A DNA stretch of 64,000 nt from Lithospermum erythrorhizon (GCA_019722365.1 JADFUC010000983.1:186001-250000), one strand, 5' to 3'. Shown: positions 50,469-63,900, counted from the stretch's first letter. Numbers and translations: made by a program. Notes: a model not told the origin generated them from the letters alone.

Positions 50469-52734
50469 TAGTAGTTAATTCCTATTAGAACTCGTAACTT
50501 TTAAATTTTTAGAGAGAATGCTAATTTAGTAATTAATAGTGTGAAAAAGGAAGAAACACAACCCTTATTCACACTTTTATATATATTAGTGATTAATGTG
50601 TATTTATTTTAATTGTTTTTTTTTGTTTTTCGTGTAAAAAAATTGACCATAAATTGCTTTTTCCTACAATATTATGTTTTAAAGATATTTTTATAATATT
50701 GTTTTTCGTAAAGTTTTGTGATATGAAATAAAAGACATGTTTTCAATGTCAAATTTTTCCTCGAAATCCTGAAAATGTGTCAATTAAGACTAAATAAAGG
50801 AGTATATTGTATCTATAAATATTGATTATTTGATGAGCCATACACATTTAGTTTCTTGTCGCTAATATTCTATCACTTTCAATTTATGTTAATTCATATT
50901 TTTTATTTTTGAGACAAATTTTTTTACCATAAATAGTTTTTATTTATATTACAAAAATCATGCTAGTAGATTATGAATATATTTTCATGAAAAAAATTCA
51001 ATAACATCAACTTTACATTATCTATATACTATATATAAAGAAAATAGGTGTAAGTAATTATTGGTTTCACCAAAAAAATTATTTCCTATTTTATCTTTTT
51101 CAATCATATGTTATAGAATTAATTATCTAATAATTAAAGGTTATTTTAACATACATGGCTAACATTAATCCAAAGTGTCACATATTTGAGAGTTTATCTC
51201 ATAATCCATTTATTGGGTTTTGGAATTGGTGTGTGTATAGTGTTGCCCACAACTAATTTCGTATTCCAATTGATAAGCGCTCCACCATTTAAAAGATTTA
51301 AAATTAACTTCCTCGTTTGTTAGAGAGAAGAAAATATATATTGAAACTACTACAATTAATTTCGAATGTGTGCTGCCATGGCACGCCTAACATCGATCAA
51401 ACTCTTACGTATTCGCTGATCGAACATCATTGACTTCTCCATTATCCAGCGTTGCTAGATCTCGGATCTGCATCTACATGCAAAAGTGCCTCGACCCACT
51501 TTATAGTTCACGCTTTTGCAAATCTAATTTATTCTAAATTTTTGTGATAGCTATTGTCTAGAATTTATCTACATTTGTTATGTCGATTTCTTGATCGAAT
51601 CCCTAATGCTTATTTATTTTTGTCGGATAGTAGAAGATGGCTGTCTGTAGATTTTTCTGAACTAGCAAACTAAAGGAAAATATGGTTGAAGCTAACCAAT
51701 TTGCTTTTATTTGATTTTTTTTTAATAATGTTTTTATTTGGTTTTGATATTGTATAGACCCAAATACCCAATACTCGAATTAGAACTCAAATCGTTCCCG
51801 AAAAATTAAGTCCGAAACGAAATAAATTTTCATGTATGATCTTACTTTTTTTTTTGAAGTTTGTAAGTAACACTCAATATGTCTCGCTCGAACACATCTT
51901 AGTTACTATTTACTTCGGCATGTGCTTACATTCTCTTCCTAATCAAGATCATGTTTTTGCATTTCATCATTTTCCATGATTAAAGTGTCAAATATGGGTG
52001 GCTGACACGATTAGGTAGTGCACTTGATTGATTCATCGCAGACTCGCGGTTATATTAAAATTATCGTGTGATTGAAAATTTACACCTACTCTATTCCTTT
52101 TCTAAGCATCATTTTCCTAAAATAGCAAGGCTCTCATTTTGAGGTGGGTAGAAAAAGTGGATTAAAATTATGTTTGCAAGATGCATTTAATTTTTTCTTA
52201 AAATTTGTACAAAAGTAAATGGTGCTTAGAAAAAGGGATGTAGGAATACATCTTTGATTTCATAGATTATTATATATCTGAAGCAATGCGTTCTTTCATG
52301 CATTCACATGTGCGATTAAGCTAGTTTATTATAACAAGAAATATAAAGTAATTCATGATCGAAGTTTTGTCTAGTAAATAAGCCAATTAAAATACGTTGT
52401 AAGGAAAATATAATTGACTAGAACACCTAATCATTCGTAATTTATGTATATACATCCTACTAAAGACACTTAATTTATAATATAAAATTAAAAGACTATC
52501 AGAATAAAAATTCTAGAGGAAAATAGAAACATAGTTTTGGTAATAAAATTCCATAAAGCTATATGAGAAACAAATTACTTAAAGTAAAACATTGTAACTG
52601 AAATTATGAACGAAAAAGTAAAAGTGTAAAACTCTATTATCCTAACAAATACTTGTATGGATCATGTGGATTAATGTAAAAATAATAAGAAAAATGCAAA
52701 TATGGAATACATATTACATTCGAATTTGTGATAA
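50469..52734. other. Intergenic DNA, nothing recognised
   Basis: AT-rich. A somewhat GC-richer patch at 51360-51500 shows no protein similarity that I can name. Possible decayed MITEs lie at 50600-50810. Confidence 0.4.
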
Positions 52735-53275
52735 AGCCTTGTTGAACTATTCAAATAATTTGTTTATACTTATAGAGAAAGCTTATCGTAAGCTATATTA
52801 ATTATTCACAAAAAATAATTTAAATTTATACATGAATACACGTCTCTAATTATTAAGTACACTAGCTTTTTAATGTACCAAAAAATATGAATACTTGTCA
52901 ACTTGTTGAACTATTCATATAATTTTTATATTTATAAAGAAAGCTTGAAAGCTATACAAAAAATCCATAGAAATATACAAGTCTGCAATAATTAAGTACA
53001 TACAACGATTTTGTCCATATATACAAAAATGGGAATACTTCTCTACTTGTTGACGTATTCAACTTTTTTAATAAAAGATTGACTTCAAAGCTATAAAAAA
53101 ATTTCATTGAAAAAAAACTTTATAAAAATAATTTAAAATTATACATGAACACAAATCTATAACTAATAAGCACACTAAAAGATATCAAGTACTCCGTAAT
53201 ATACAATTCTTTTGTGCATGTATCACGAAAATGGCAATACTTATCAACTTGTTAAACTATTCAAATCATTTTTCA
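52735..53275. repeat. Diverged ~145-200-bp tandem repeat (about 3.5 units)
   Basis: The block cttgttgaactattcaaata recurs in variants at about 52739, 52902, 53047 and 53249. Each is followed by ataaagaaagctt-like, then aattattaagtacac-like, then atgggaatactt-like segments in the same order. The units differ by many substitutions and indels, so the array is old. Confidence 0.7.
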
Positions 53276-56200
53276 GTTGTTATTAGTTTGAAAAATAATC
53301 TTCACTAATTTAAAAGGGAGCTGTTAAATACCGGTCTCAAAATTACTAATTATCGATTTCAAAAATATGATTAGACTATATCCTTACTACTTTTTATATG
53401 AATATTAGAATGAATCGCTTATAATAGGAAATATGTATATTTTATATTTATTAGATGCAATTTTAAATTGATAATAACTTAAATAAAATAAATATTCAAA
53501 ACTACCTATTCCTAAACTAAAAAAAAAATCATTCAATTATGATACGTGTCAATATTCAATTTAGAATATAAGTTTTCCAGTTTTAACCCAACTCCAAAGT
53601 TTTGAATGATTCGAATCTTCTCATCATAAAAGCGAGGTGGGTTGGGGGCATTCATTAAAAGGCTTATTGTTGATTTAGCGAATAGTTAGTAATTTAATAC
53701 AAGTATATTTGATATGGTGTTTAAGATTTTGGTGGTGAATCTAAATAGAAATGAATAGATTTGGTATTTGAGGAATACGTTTGATAAATGTGTGTAGTTA
53801 ATAGATTTTAAATAAAATACAAATATATTAAGATTAAATTTGTGTCGTATTTTTGAGAGCAATATAAATTAGGATTTAAAATTAGACATTAACCCAATCT
53901 ACAATTAAGTACACTAGTTTTGTGATGTAATAATTTTGATTCAGGTGCTGAAAAATCTCCTTGTCAATCTGTCTAGCCGAAGACGAATCTTCAACTGTTT
54001 GACAAATAATGTAATATTCAATCAAGAAGACTCCACTTTCAGTTTGCTTTTGACGACAATATTAAAAACACAGGCTGCTGGCAATAAATTAGGTGTATAC
54101 AGTGAAGCATAGGCTCCACACGGCTTTATAATAAACCAAACCACTTTGCACTTGTTAAATTCTGAATTAAGATTTTGATGAATATTTCATAAACAGAAAG
54201 AGGGGTTACAAATTATCATGAGCACGTACTCACTTAATTTTCATTTAATTGAGAGGTTCAGTTTTTTTTTTTTTCTCTCAACATAAGTTTCCTATTGGAT
54301 ATTATAAGCAACCCTTAATGTTCGAGATTGAGGTTTTGATCGTGTCTTGCCAAATATGATCTTAAGCTAAATTCTATGGCTTTATTAAATGTTGGCGATT
54401 GATGATCGTTAGAGTTGGTTGGAGTTGATCGGAAAATCGTCGACGGAGGTACCAAATTGAGCCGATATTGAAATTCGGCCTTAAAAATAAATATATCTGG
54501 AAATACAAAATTTGTCTCATGAGATACATATGCTACTACGTACAAAATATGAAAATTCTAGCGTTAGAGTATATTTGTAATTATTTTTGTCGTAAATTTA
54601 AATTCACAGAGGTACATTTTGTACGTGCATGTATTAAAAAGTTCAAATAGTAGAGGAAAAGTTAAGCGGCGGATTATGATAAAAATGTTAGTATTTGGTA
54701 AGGCATAGGTCCAAATTACCCCTATTTAAAAGTAGATAATTGCACATTTGTACGTAAAAAAAAAACTTTGAGGATTAAGGCTACCCAACCATCATGTCTT
54801 GGAGCAACACTAAGGTGGTTAATTGCGAGATGTGCGCCGGAGAGAATTTGGGGTGATGACGGTATGTGGCCAAATTAGGTGAAATTTTGACCATGAAGTG
54901 TCGTTCCACTGAGGAGTTATACAACTGAAATAAAGCAGCTGGGAATCGAACTCAAGCCAATCTTCAAGGCGTGTATCCTTTCATTGTGTTGCCGTAGCTA
55001 TTTATATGATTATATAAAATTTCTGGTTTGGTACAAATATGACAATATCGCTCTCCAGATGATATTAGATCTACTTGGTTTAATTGTCGTTTTTTAATAT
55101 TCCTTGAATCATTTATTTGTTCTGTGCTATGCTTAAGCCCAATCGAGAACTTGTATCGAGTACATGAACCCCGATGCAAGCCGATGGAGACTAGTGAAAG
55201 ACGGTAGGTTTTCGGAACGATCGGGCGTGCTTAGAGGCGATGCGAGTCCATTAGTTAAATGCGTTCGGGGTCCAAGAGTTTGATGGGGACTTGTCTGGGT
55301 GAAGTGATGTCGATCTGAGAGGAAATCGATCATGGTCATTCAATGGGTTTGAGTGTTGTTGGGTTGGCTTTATAATGCCTCTGAACTTGGTTTTTGAGAG
55401 TTCTTAATCCTAAAATGGAGTGTATTGTAATAGATAAGGAATTAGGGTTGAATAGAGCTTTAGAGTGCTTGTTATTTGAATAAGGTGTAGGCTAAGTTGT
55501 ATTTTTTAGGCATCTTTTAGGTATCGAGGTGTTGTGATATACGAGTCACATTCAGGTATATTTTAAGATTTACATCTTAAAGGCGTAGTTTTCACGAGGC
55601 TAGTTTTAAATTTCAGATTTGTAATTTGTTCTCAGATTATAATTGAAAATCATTGTTATGTGGTTTTGCGTGGATTAGTCTGCTTTGTTATTAGGGATAC
55701 AGAGTTAAATCTCGGTCTCTTTATTTTCGATGCTAGCAATCACTTGATTTTCAGAATTCATGACTGTTATATGAGTTTAAGCCTGTGGGTTATAGCAAAT
55801 TATGGAAACTGGATTGGTCTACGATAAGATGGGTGGGGTAGAAATTATGAAAATTGAGAAGTTGTGAGAGAAAGCTTGATTTCGATTCTGGCGAATCGAG
55901 GAAAGAGCGTATTAAAGCAGAGAGGCTGGAAGTTATACAATAAATCCATAAAATGCCAAGATGCTTATTATACGCTGATTAGTCTAAAGGGAGAAAGCTT
56001 CGACATACATAATTCAGATGCAACATGCACCAAATACTACTCCAACTCCAAGTAGTTAATTTTCTACAATCTAGAAAAGTCAAAACCACAATTCTAATAT
56101 TCATCCATGATCTATGACTCGGAATCAATGTGAACCAATCAACGTGCTACCATCACATATAAAGAAAAAAGTAACTTCATGAAATAATCTCTGATATATA

Positions 56201-56604
56201 CTACTCAATCCATTCGTCGAAATTATACCAATAAGCTTTGCAATTCGTAAACTTGCGGATATAGATGAAACTAAGTAAAAAAAATAGATTTTGTGAATCA
56301 CTAATCGCAAATTGAACAAATAATTAAAAAAAAAAATTTATATCAATGGTCGCGAATTGGAGGTTTCATCATGATCAACTTCACCCTCAGGCACTAGGAA
56401 AATAGTATTTTAGAATCTTAAGCTTCGTCTGTGATAAGAATCTTTAGAATAATATAAATATTATATTGAATTCTTTGTGAATATATAAATTCTGATAATA
56501 TATAGCGTATTTACATAAATACATTAAAAATATAAATATAGAATACTAGATGTAGCCATTAATTGATCAGGACTCATCCATTATAGTTTCTTTTTCAAAA
56601 GTAC

Positions 56605-56607
<3 letters not shown>
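53276..56607. other. Intergenic DNA
   Basis: Mostly AT-rich and gene-free. At 54925-55000 the minus strand has a B box-like GAGTTCGATTCCC, a possible SINE trace. The segment at 55140-55360 is clearly GC-richer than its surroundings and may be a relic of a gene or element, but I recognise no protein. Confidence 0.4.

Positions 56608-56659
<52 letters not shown>
56608..56659. repeat. (AT)n microsatellite
   Basis: About 26 uninterrupted AT dinucleotides. Confidence 0.95.
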
Positions 56660-56661
<2 letters not shown>

Positions 56662-57316
56662 GCAGTATAATAAAATTCAAGTAAGTTGGCTTTTCAATTG
56701 ACAGTCAACCATGGTGGCATGCATTGAAAATTTGAAATGCCCATTAATACTATTTTATAAGTTATCATTTTAGCCCAAAAATTATTTTTTTTATAATTGC
56801 TCGATTTTAGCAGCATAATAAAAGTGTTTTTATATTTTTGATATCTTTTTTTGACTATTTTTCTCTTGAAATAAATATTAGAAGCCCAATGATATTATTT
56901 GATTGGTTATCGTTTATATTTTAATTGTAATTTTAAGCTATTTTTTTTTAACAATACATACAAGTATTAGAGCGATAAGCTAAGCAGCGGAGAAATTAAT
57001 AAAATAGACTAGAGGTTGCTTCTCATTACGCAGTGTGAGTGTGTGACCACAAGAATTTGTCACCATCGCAAAAATAAAATATTGCAGCTTGTCACCATCT
57101 TATGATGGTTGTTATAATAAGTGAGCTAGGACATTATCTTCCGACAATCTAGGCTTTATATATAAATGGATTAAATCGAATTGAACTTTGTTATTAGTAT
57201 ATTAAGGATTGACCTGACTTGAACACCCGAAAAAAAATGTAACCTAGCTATTTTGATTGTAAAAAACACAGTAAGCTCTTGACTCGATTCAATTCAAAAA
57301 TATATATATTTTAATA
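56660..57316. other. Intergenic DNA, nothing recognised
   Basis: AT-rich, with a MITE-like half end near 56755 (ataagttatcattttagccc) that has no clear partner. Confidence 0.35.
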
Positions 57317-57592
57317 CTTCTTTCATTCAATAAAGATTGTTCACTTTTAAATTTTAATGATTGAATTTTTAAATCTTAAATTCAATTAATTATTTTCTAT
57401 ATAAATTAAATCTTATAATGGTTGATGACAGAATGTATCAATTACTATTATATAATCACTTGTAATGTAGTTTGCTTTTAACATGATCATTTAATGCATA
57501 TAATAATTATATGTTGAATAAATTTAATGAAATTTGTTAATTTTATCATTGGAATGAAATCAAAATAGACAATCTTTATAGGATGAATTGAG
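57317..57592. mobile_element. Stowaway-like MITE
   Basis: The ends cttctttcattcaataaaga and tctttataggatgaattgag are inverted repeats flanked by TA on both sides. 276 bp, non-coding. Confidence 0.6.
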
Positions 57593-57677
57593 TATTGAAT
57601 AACATAAAATTATGTTTATTAGATGTATGGTTTCAACTAGATAAGATTGATCACATAGTTAACAAATTTAGTTTATA

Positions 57678-57924
57678 CTTCTTCCGTATTTTTAATTGTC
57701 GTTTTTAGTCAAGAAATTGTTTGAAATAGTTGTTTTAAGCATAATAAATAGCATTTTACACTTTCAAAATTACTTTTAATTTTGACTACTTTTTCTTTAA
57801 ATTAACAATCAACTAATGATATTGTTTATTTGATTGAAATTATCGTTCTACGTTTTGATCTTTCTTGCACTAACATGTCTAAATGAAAATAAATTTAAAA
57901 ACGATAACTAAAAATTAGGGAATA
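57678..57924. mobile_element. Stowaway-like MITE (decayed)
   Basis: The left end cttcttccgtatttttaatt and right part aactaaaaattagggaatag form an imperfect inverted pair with a TA left flank. The family appears related to the copy at 4540-4794 (shared ttgtcgtttttag and cgataacta). Confidence 0.5.
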
Positions 57925-58429
57925 GTTTGTATGGCTTAATCAACTGGCTCGATAATTAGACTAATTATTATTTTGAAATTTATATAGTATATATCGAATT
58001 GAGTTTTTGATGGTATTATATTTTCATATATTTCTTGTAAACATTATACATTTGATAATGTGGACTTTAATTTAACTTTAGATTTAAAATTAAAAGAAAT
58101 TTGGAGGAGGGATTCTGAGGCTTGATGCGTAGTACTTTTGTTATGTTTTTCGCACACATTATTATTTGTCAACCGTTGTTTTATTAACATTCTTATTCTT
58201 TGGTTGCTACCTAGTAAATAAATTGTCAATTTGGTTTCAAATAGTGGGACTAAATTTGTTTCATTTCCTCGAAAGCTAGTTGCCATGTTACACAATATTT
58301 TATTATTGTTTGCGTGGCCAGAGCCCTAAGCTCAGGGCTAGAAGGAATCGAATCATTGAAGTATTGGTTGATGATGAAATAGGTGAAGGAGCGGAAAGAA
58401 TACGTAATAAACCTTTAGATTTATTCTAT
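57925..58429. other. Intergenic DNA with a possible coding relic
   Basis: At about 58325-58410 the plus strand reads RARRNRIIEVLVDDEIGEG, protein-like but only about 30 codons and not assignable. It may belong to the LTR-like element that follows. Confidence 0.25.
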
Positions 58430-58720
58430 TTGAGTATTTTCTTGGGGATTAACTAATTATAATTAAACTTTTCTTGGGTATTAAGTAATTACAATTAACC
58501 GGGTAATAATTGTGACTTTTTCTTTAAAAAAATACTTCCTTTTAGGTTCTTAGGAAAACCTATAAATACCCTCATATTTGTGTAGTATTTTTTATGTGTG
58601 AAAAAATTGTGTAGTATTTTCTTAAGAGTTTCTTGTGAGCATTAGAAAATCAGCACTAGTCTTCTATTTTTATACCTTTGCTCCCTATTGTGAGGAGAAA
58701 ATAAAGAGAAAGTAATATGG
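58430..58720 (+). mobile_element. Possible solo LTR or LTR fragment
   Basis: A tataaatac promoter-like box near 58560 is followed by direct repeats of gtgtagtatttt (near 58580 and 58610) and a leader-like stretch ending in aataaagagaaag. The layout resembles a copia-type LTR. No second LTR or clear borders were found. Confidence 0.3.
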
Positions 58721-61250
58721 AGAGTTTATATTTCTTCTTGAAGAATATTCGAGAGTTTATCAATATTTTTGGTAAGCCTTTGCCATAGAATTTGAGTTTT
58801 TCGGAATTTATAAGAAAGCAGGCTCAATTCGATATAGAACATACAACTAGAACTAAGGAGGTTTTCAGTGTTTAAGATGAATAAGAGATTTGAAAGCTGA
58901 CAATGAGGCTATTAACTCTCACGTTGAGGTGAAAATAATCAATTACAATAATAAGAGTAAGTTGAGAATCTTATATAAAGTGTCGAATAGCAAATCAAAT
59001 CAATCAATAATAATATCCACAGAGATGAAGGCATGAAAAACTAGTTTGAATTCGGCTCCTTTTTTATTCTTAACACTTAGTCTGATATTTATAGATTTTC
59101 CAGTATTTTTTCTAAACCCTAATATAAATTTACTATCTCCAATTAGGTTTTAATTGAGGTTTCATATTAAGGTAGTGCTTTGATCTTGATTAATCTCTAA
59201 TTATATTGAAATATATATATTTATAGAAAGTATTTTAAAAGACAAATATAATTATATAAAATTTTATATTTTCTAGGAATAAGAATAATTAGTAATTCAG
59301 AAATTAAAATTATAAAAATTGAATGTTAAATTTAAGAATGAATGAGATAGTTTATTTAGAGGAATGTCATTTATGATTATGAGAGTTTAAGAATGAAATC
59401 ATTAATCCCATATAAATGGACTGAATTTATAATAATATTTGTCCTTGTTTGTACTAAATAACTCATCTTAGTTACTACAAATTACTAAGTCATGTTTAAT
59501 TAGTCAAATTGTATAGCAGAGTATTTATACCATAATAATAACACTAATAAGAATATTATATATATGTAATTAAATATCGGAGTATTACATGTGACAAAGT
59601 TTGGTGAAATCCCTACCATAGGACATAAAGTACACTTATAACATATAGCCCCACAAGTAATAATGAGAAACCAAACTGGTTCGATGAGCTTAGCCCCTTC
59701 ATACTAATTGGTATCATGATGGATGACAAAAAAAAAACATTTTTTTCACTAACGTTAATAATTACAAATTGTATATGATCTGAAACTCAAAACAAACTCT
59801 AATATAAGAAGAAGGGGTTAATGGCGTTCGATATTCATGTTTAAAATATTCGCTGAATTCGATCGCTGTATTTGAAATAAGCTGAATTCGATAAATACGT
59901 GTTTTAAAAGTGTCGCTTGGTGAGAGTGCTAATTCGATCGCACGTGTTTAAATGGCCGTTGATCATACTAATTGGGATGAAGAGTACAATTAACAATAAA
60001 TCCGAATATATAAACCACTATTTAAAAGCAAATCCCCAAATATAAACTGTTATTAGTAAAATATAACAAAAAGTAACCCTAAATTGAAGAAAAATTAACC
60101 CTAAATTAAAGAAAAAAAATATCCTAAAGAGGCTTAGATATTCAAGAAATCTACAAATTAACAATAAAATTGAGAGAAATCTAAGCAAAATCAAATAAAC
60201 TTTGGAGTTGTTAGTAGGCGTGGGGGAGAAATTTGGAGGGAAGGGAGGGTGGCGGGAGGGGGATGGGGGGGGGTAGGGTACGCGTGAATTGAGGCTGCAG
60301 TAGAAGATAAGTCACGACAAAGAATCGATAGGATGTCAGGAAATGGATGGAATTTAAATTACACCAAATGATCAATTAGGTATCAAATTTAACATTATGT
60401 GGGACAGGGATCAAAATTTGATCCAAAGCAGCATTTTTGGTACGAAATTTGTTCTCCACCAAGTGAATAAAATAAAAGTATAATTTATTCAGCTGTATGG
60501 CTAAATACGCTTGGCATTCTTGGTTGAGTTGAAACTTTATTTTTTCGCTCTTTACAATTAAGTTTTTGTACAATAATTAAACAAAAATATATATACTTCT
60601 ATTTTTATTTTTCGAGATCATAAATAGAGACTAAGTTTGTATCGTTTGGATATTAAATTTTTTGAGTTTTTTATACTAGTTAATTGTATTAAAATATTAT
60701 AAAATTTTGAAATTCAAAAAAATATTTTGGCAAAGAAAGGAAGATAAAGTATAAGAAAGAGAAAATAATTTGGCATCACTAACATCTTGTTGGGAGACTA
60801 TTGCTAAAAAAATGGATGTTATTTACAGTGATATTAAGGCCGATGTCTTGTGAGGAGGAAATACTCCAGGTGGCGTATTGATCACGGATGGATGATCTAA
60901 AGGGAGGGGTTTTAATTTTAAGTTTAAAAAAAATTAATTTTAACTTGGCACTTGAAAGCGAAAATCTACAATTTATATTGCCTGAATCACAGAAAATTGG
61001 GATCCTCAGACCAGTTTGAATTGCTGTCACACGATTGTCTATAAATCCCACGTGCTCAAAGTGCTGAGTTGTTCAATTCTTATAATCTTCTTTTTGTCAA
61101 TTAGTGATATGATTGTTAGAGGCGTTTTTACGTATGATCTATAGTAAGTGTCCGCAATAAGTGTGTTTTGTAGTGAGTGTCTGTCGAAATGAAAGTTAAA
61201 TTTGATTTTTAGGACAAATTGATAGAATTAAGCATTCGTATTTCATTTGT
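58721..61250. other. Intergenic DNA with a G-rich tract
   Basis: Gene-free and AT-rich apart from a G-rich run at 60220-60283 (ggaggg, aaggg, agggtggcggg and a run of nine G), which could form a quadruplex on the plus strand. Direct repeats of gctgaattcgat lie at 59850-59935. Confidence 0.45.
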
Positions 61251-61251
61251 G

Positions 61252-61391
61252 AGATAATTTTTTAATTTTAATAAATTTTGGGGCAAAATATTTATCGCAT
61301 CCAAATAATAATCTTATCCAAATATTTTATTAAAATTAATAATCTCATCCAAATATTTGCCCCAAATTTTTAATAGAATTGAAAAATTATC
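61252..61391. repeat. ~140-bp inverted repeat (hairpin, MITE-like)
   Basis: The left arm aattttggggcaaaatattt pairs with the right arm aaatatttgccccaaatttt. The loop carries repeats of atccaaata. The arms extend further outward through AT-rich pairing (aattttttaatttt and attgaaaaattat). Confidence 0.7.
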
Positions 61392-62588
61392 TAAAAAATG
61401 AGTGTTAGATATTAAGCAATAAACTATTTCATCAAGCAAAAACTTTCACGTTTTGACAAACATTTTTGAAATATGTGTGATCGAATGGTGAAGCGTTGCT
61501 TGAAATATATGATCGAGCATTAATGGGTAAGCGCATAAGAAATGGGGGGCCTAAACCCTTGATAAACTTGACTACGACTTCGATCATGAAGTTTGTTGCA
61601 TCCATGGACGGACCTAGAGGTATATTGGGTATTCACATGAATGCCTACATTAAAAAAAGTAGCTTAGTTGGTAAAGATTTTGGCTAAACTTTAGAATGTC
61701 CTAGTTAAAACTTACCCTGGCTTGTTTAAACTTTTTGTTAAAACTTATATTATCTCAAAATGAATACCCATATTTGATTTATATTTTGAATTGTAAACAT
61801 GAATATATTTTGAGATCTGCATTGCTCCTTTGTCTTCGCTTAGATATTCTTGTTGGTCAGTATGGATTTTTAATCATTAAGAGTGATTGGTGAAACCAGC
61901 GAGAATTAGAGGCCAACTATCAGCTGAGGCGAAACACAATAGCGATACTTATAATCGTTAAGAGCAGACGGAGACTTCTTAGAAATTCTAGGTCGGATAT
62001 AAAGAATGTCATTGATGACAAAGAACTTTTCACATGTGGGATTTTTGAAATTTAAAAATCATTTTTATTTAAAGTAATTAATCATCCACTTACAAGAATA
62101 AAATTAGTAATTATGTGACAAGTATGATGATTTGATGGGGCCCAAGGTTAATGTGGTGGCTGGGCTGTAATGTGGCCATTGAATTGGATGAATTCCTTCT
62201 GGTTGGAAGTCTCAAACCTTAATAACTGTACAAAATAATGGGATTCAAATATTTGATCAGCCAGATAACAAAAAATCCAAGCATACAGTTGAAGGACTAA
62301 ACTTTTTCTCTAGGGTCAAATGATCCAAGTGAAGGTTGAGATTGAGAGATGGGCAGAGACAAAGGAGGGATGAGACAAGTAGCAGAGGAAGATTAACCTT
62401 TTGCATGAAAAATGCAGCAAATGCAGGAAACATAACATACAAAAAATAATGGACAAACATAATAGGAAAAATAACAAATACTAAGAACTTTCTATTGTTG
62501 TACATATTACAGGAGAATCTCAAAAGTCTTTGAAATTAAGTTGGTATTTTTCCAGTGCATTCACGAGTCTTTCCATCTCACTTTCTTG
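61392..62588. other. Intergenic DNA and probable 3' flank of the minus-strand gene
   Basis: An element-like patch at 61495-61700 (ccatggacggacctagagg) resembles transposon ends but has no partner. The stretch just below 62589 should contain the 3' UTR of the next gene. The open frame at 62257-62523 on the minus strand is hydrophobic, AT-driven and not convincing. Confidence 0.35.
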
Positions 62589-63741
62589 TCACTCAAAGTC
62601 CTTCAAAATCCACCTTTTGTTCGTCTTTTCTTGATCCATTTCGTGCTTCTGGCTGGAGACGTTATCGCGAGCTTTAAGAGACAAAAAACCTTTGAAAGGT
62701 GTAACTCCTATGTCTGAAAATCTCCTTGGAGTAGCAGTAACTGTTACCTGTGGTCTGTACAGAAAGAATGAGCAAAATTTATACAGTTTATTTATTTCCA
62801 GATTTAATAGATTTGATCATTGCATGGATGAACCCAATAAAATGTATATTTTAGTCTTAAATGTTTGACCATGAAAGCAGTGGCAGATCTACAACCATGA
62901 CTTTGTATATTCGAAATATACTCTAAAAACTATTATACTCGACTTGACATATTAACTAGTGATAAGATAGAAATAATATTTCAAAAGGGATCGCATGAAA
63001 GGTCGAATAATCATACTGTATCATAAAGTTTATTACTCCTGCTACAAAGAACTCAGTTTTTATTCAGAATTATCAATACCCAAGAATTTGATTTCCTTTT
63101 TACCTTTATTATATACATAAAACCTGGATCTACGATCAACTTGTTGTGATTCGGTATCCTGATTTGAATCGGGTTTAGGTATTAGAAGAGGACCTGAGCG
63201 AGCCCTCATCTCTTGACTAACATAGCCCTGCCATTTTCGAAGAAAGTTTAAAGTGGATTAATAGGTGGAAGGAAAGTTATATGATCCATGAATAGCATGA
63301 AATCAATGCCACAAGTTGCTTCTTTTCCTAAGAAACAATAACATTGCAAGAGTTCTTATAGAAAACGAGTGACAAAAAAGCAAACACTGTATTTACCTTA
63401 GGATGTTTTTGAGATTGGTATATATTAGAAGAGTTCCAAGAACCATCGTTTGTTTGCCAATCTGAACCCGCCATATCAAGCTGGTGACTTTTTGAAATGG
63501 CTTTACTGCGTAATCTTGAAGATGAAGGATCATGTAGTTTCGCGAACGCCAGGCTGTTTGATAACGATACTTTTACAGGGACGGAGACAATACTGTCCGT
63601 ATGCGATTCCATTGTCATTTCAGAAGCCTCTGATAAGGTATCAAGAGGTTTCTTCATAGATGAACGAGACTTGGTAGCCCTTCCTTTACGGACACCAGAA
63701 CCAATGTTTCTTCGAGAAACTTGGACATTAGCACTTACCTC
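62589..63741 (-). CDS. C-terminal part of an unrecognised Ser-rich protein
   Basis: Three minus-strand exons fit together in phase: 63397-63741 (345 nt), 63124-63227 (104 nt) and 62589-62754 (166 nt, ending TGA). The first begins after an AG acceptor with EVSANVQVSRRNIGSGVRKG and is rich in Ser, Lys and Thr. The second reads GYVSQEMRARSGPLLIPKP. The third, with the acceptor before accacagg chosen because the alternative at gtaacag gives a stop, reads RPQVTVTATPRRFSDIGVTP and ends WILKDFE. The region is basic and Ser-rich with no domain that I can name, and is probably a disordered regulatory tail. The N-terminal exons lie beyond the window or in unclear upstream DNA, so the function stays open. 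Confidence 0.6.
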
Positions 63742-63779
63742 CTGCATACATGTACTTAGTCAAGTAAGAGAGAACGAAA

Positions 63780-63900
63780 CCGATGACATCGAATTAGGAC
63801 AGTGGTTCGAATATTTTAGGGACCTAGAGGTCATGGTTCGAATTTCACCAATGTAGGGGAGTGGGGAGCCCCAAAGGGAAGTATAAAGAAGAGAATGACC
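63780..63900 (+). mobile_element. SINE-like fragment in the upstream intron
   Basis: GGTTCGAATTTC with an upstream agtggttcga segment and the block gacctagaggtcatggttcg is shared in part with the SINE-like piece in CGS intron 1 (gacttagaggtcatggttcg at 21514). This suggests one family with two copies in this window. Confidence 0.5.

Noticed and set aside
62257..62523. Minus-strand hydrophobic open frame as an extra gene
   Set aside because: It lies in the probable 3' flank of the Ser-rich gene, with no start context, splice links or family likeness.
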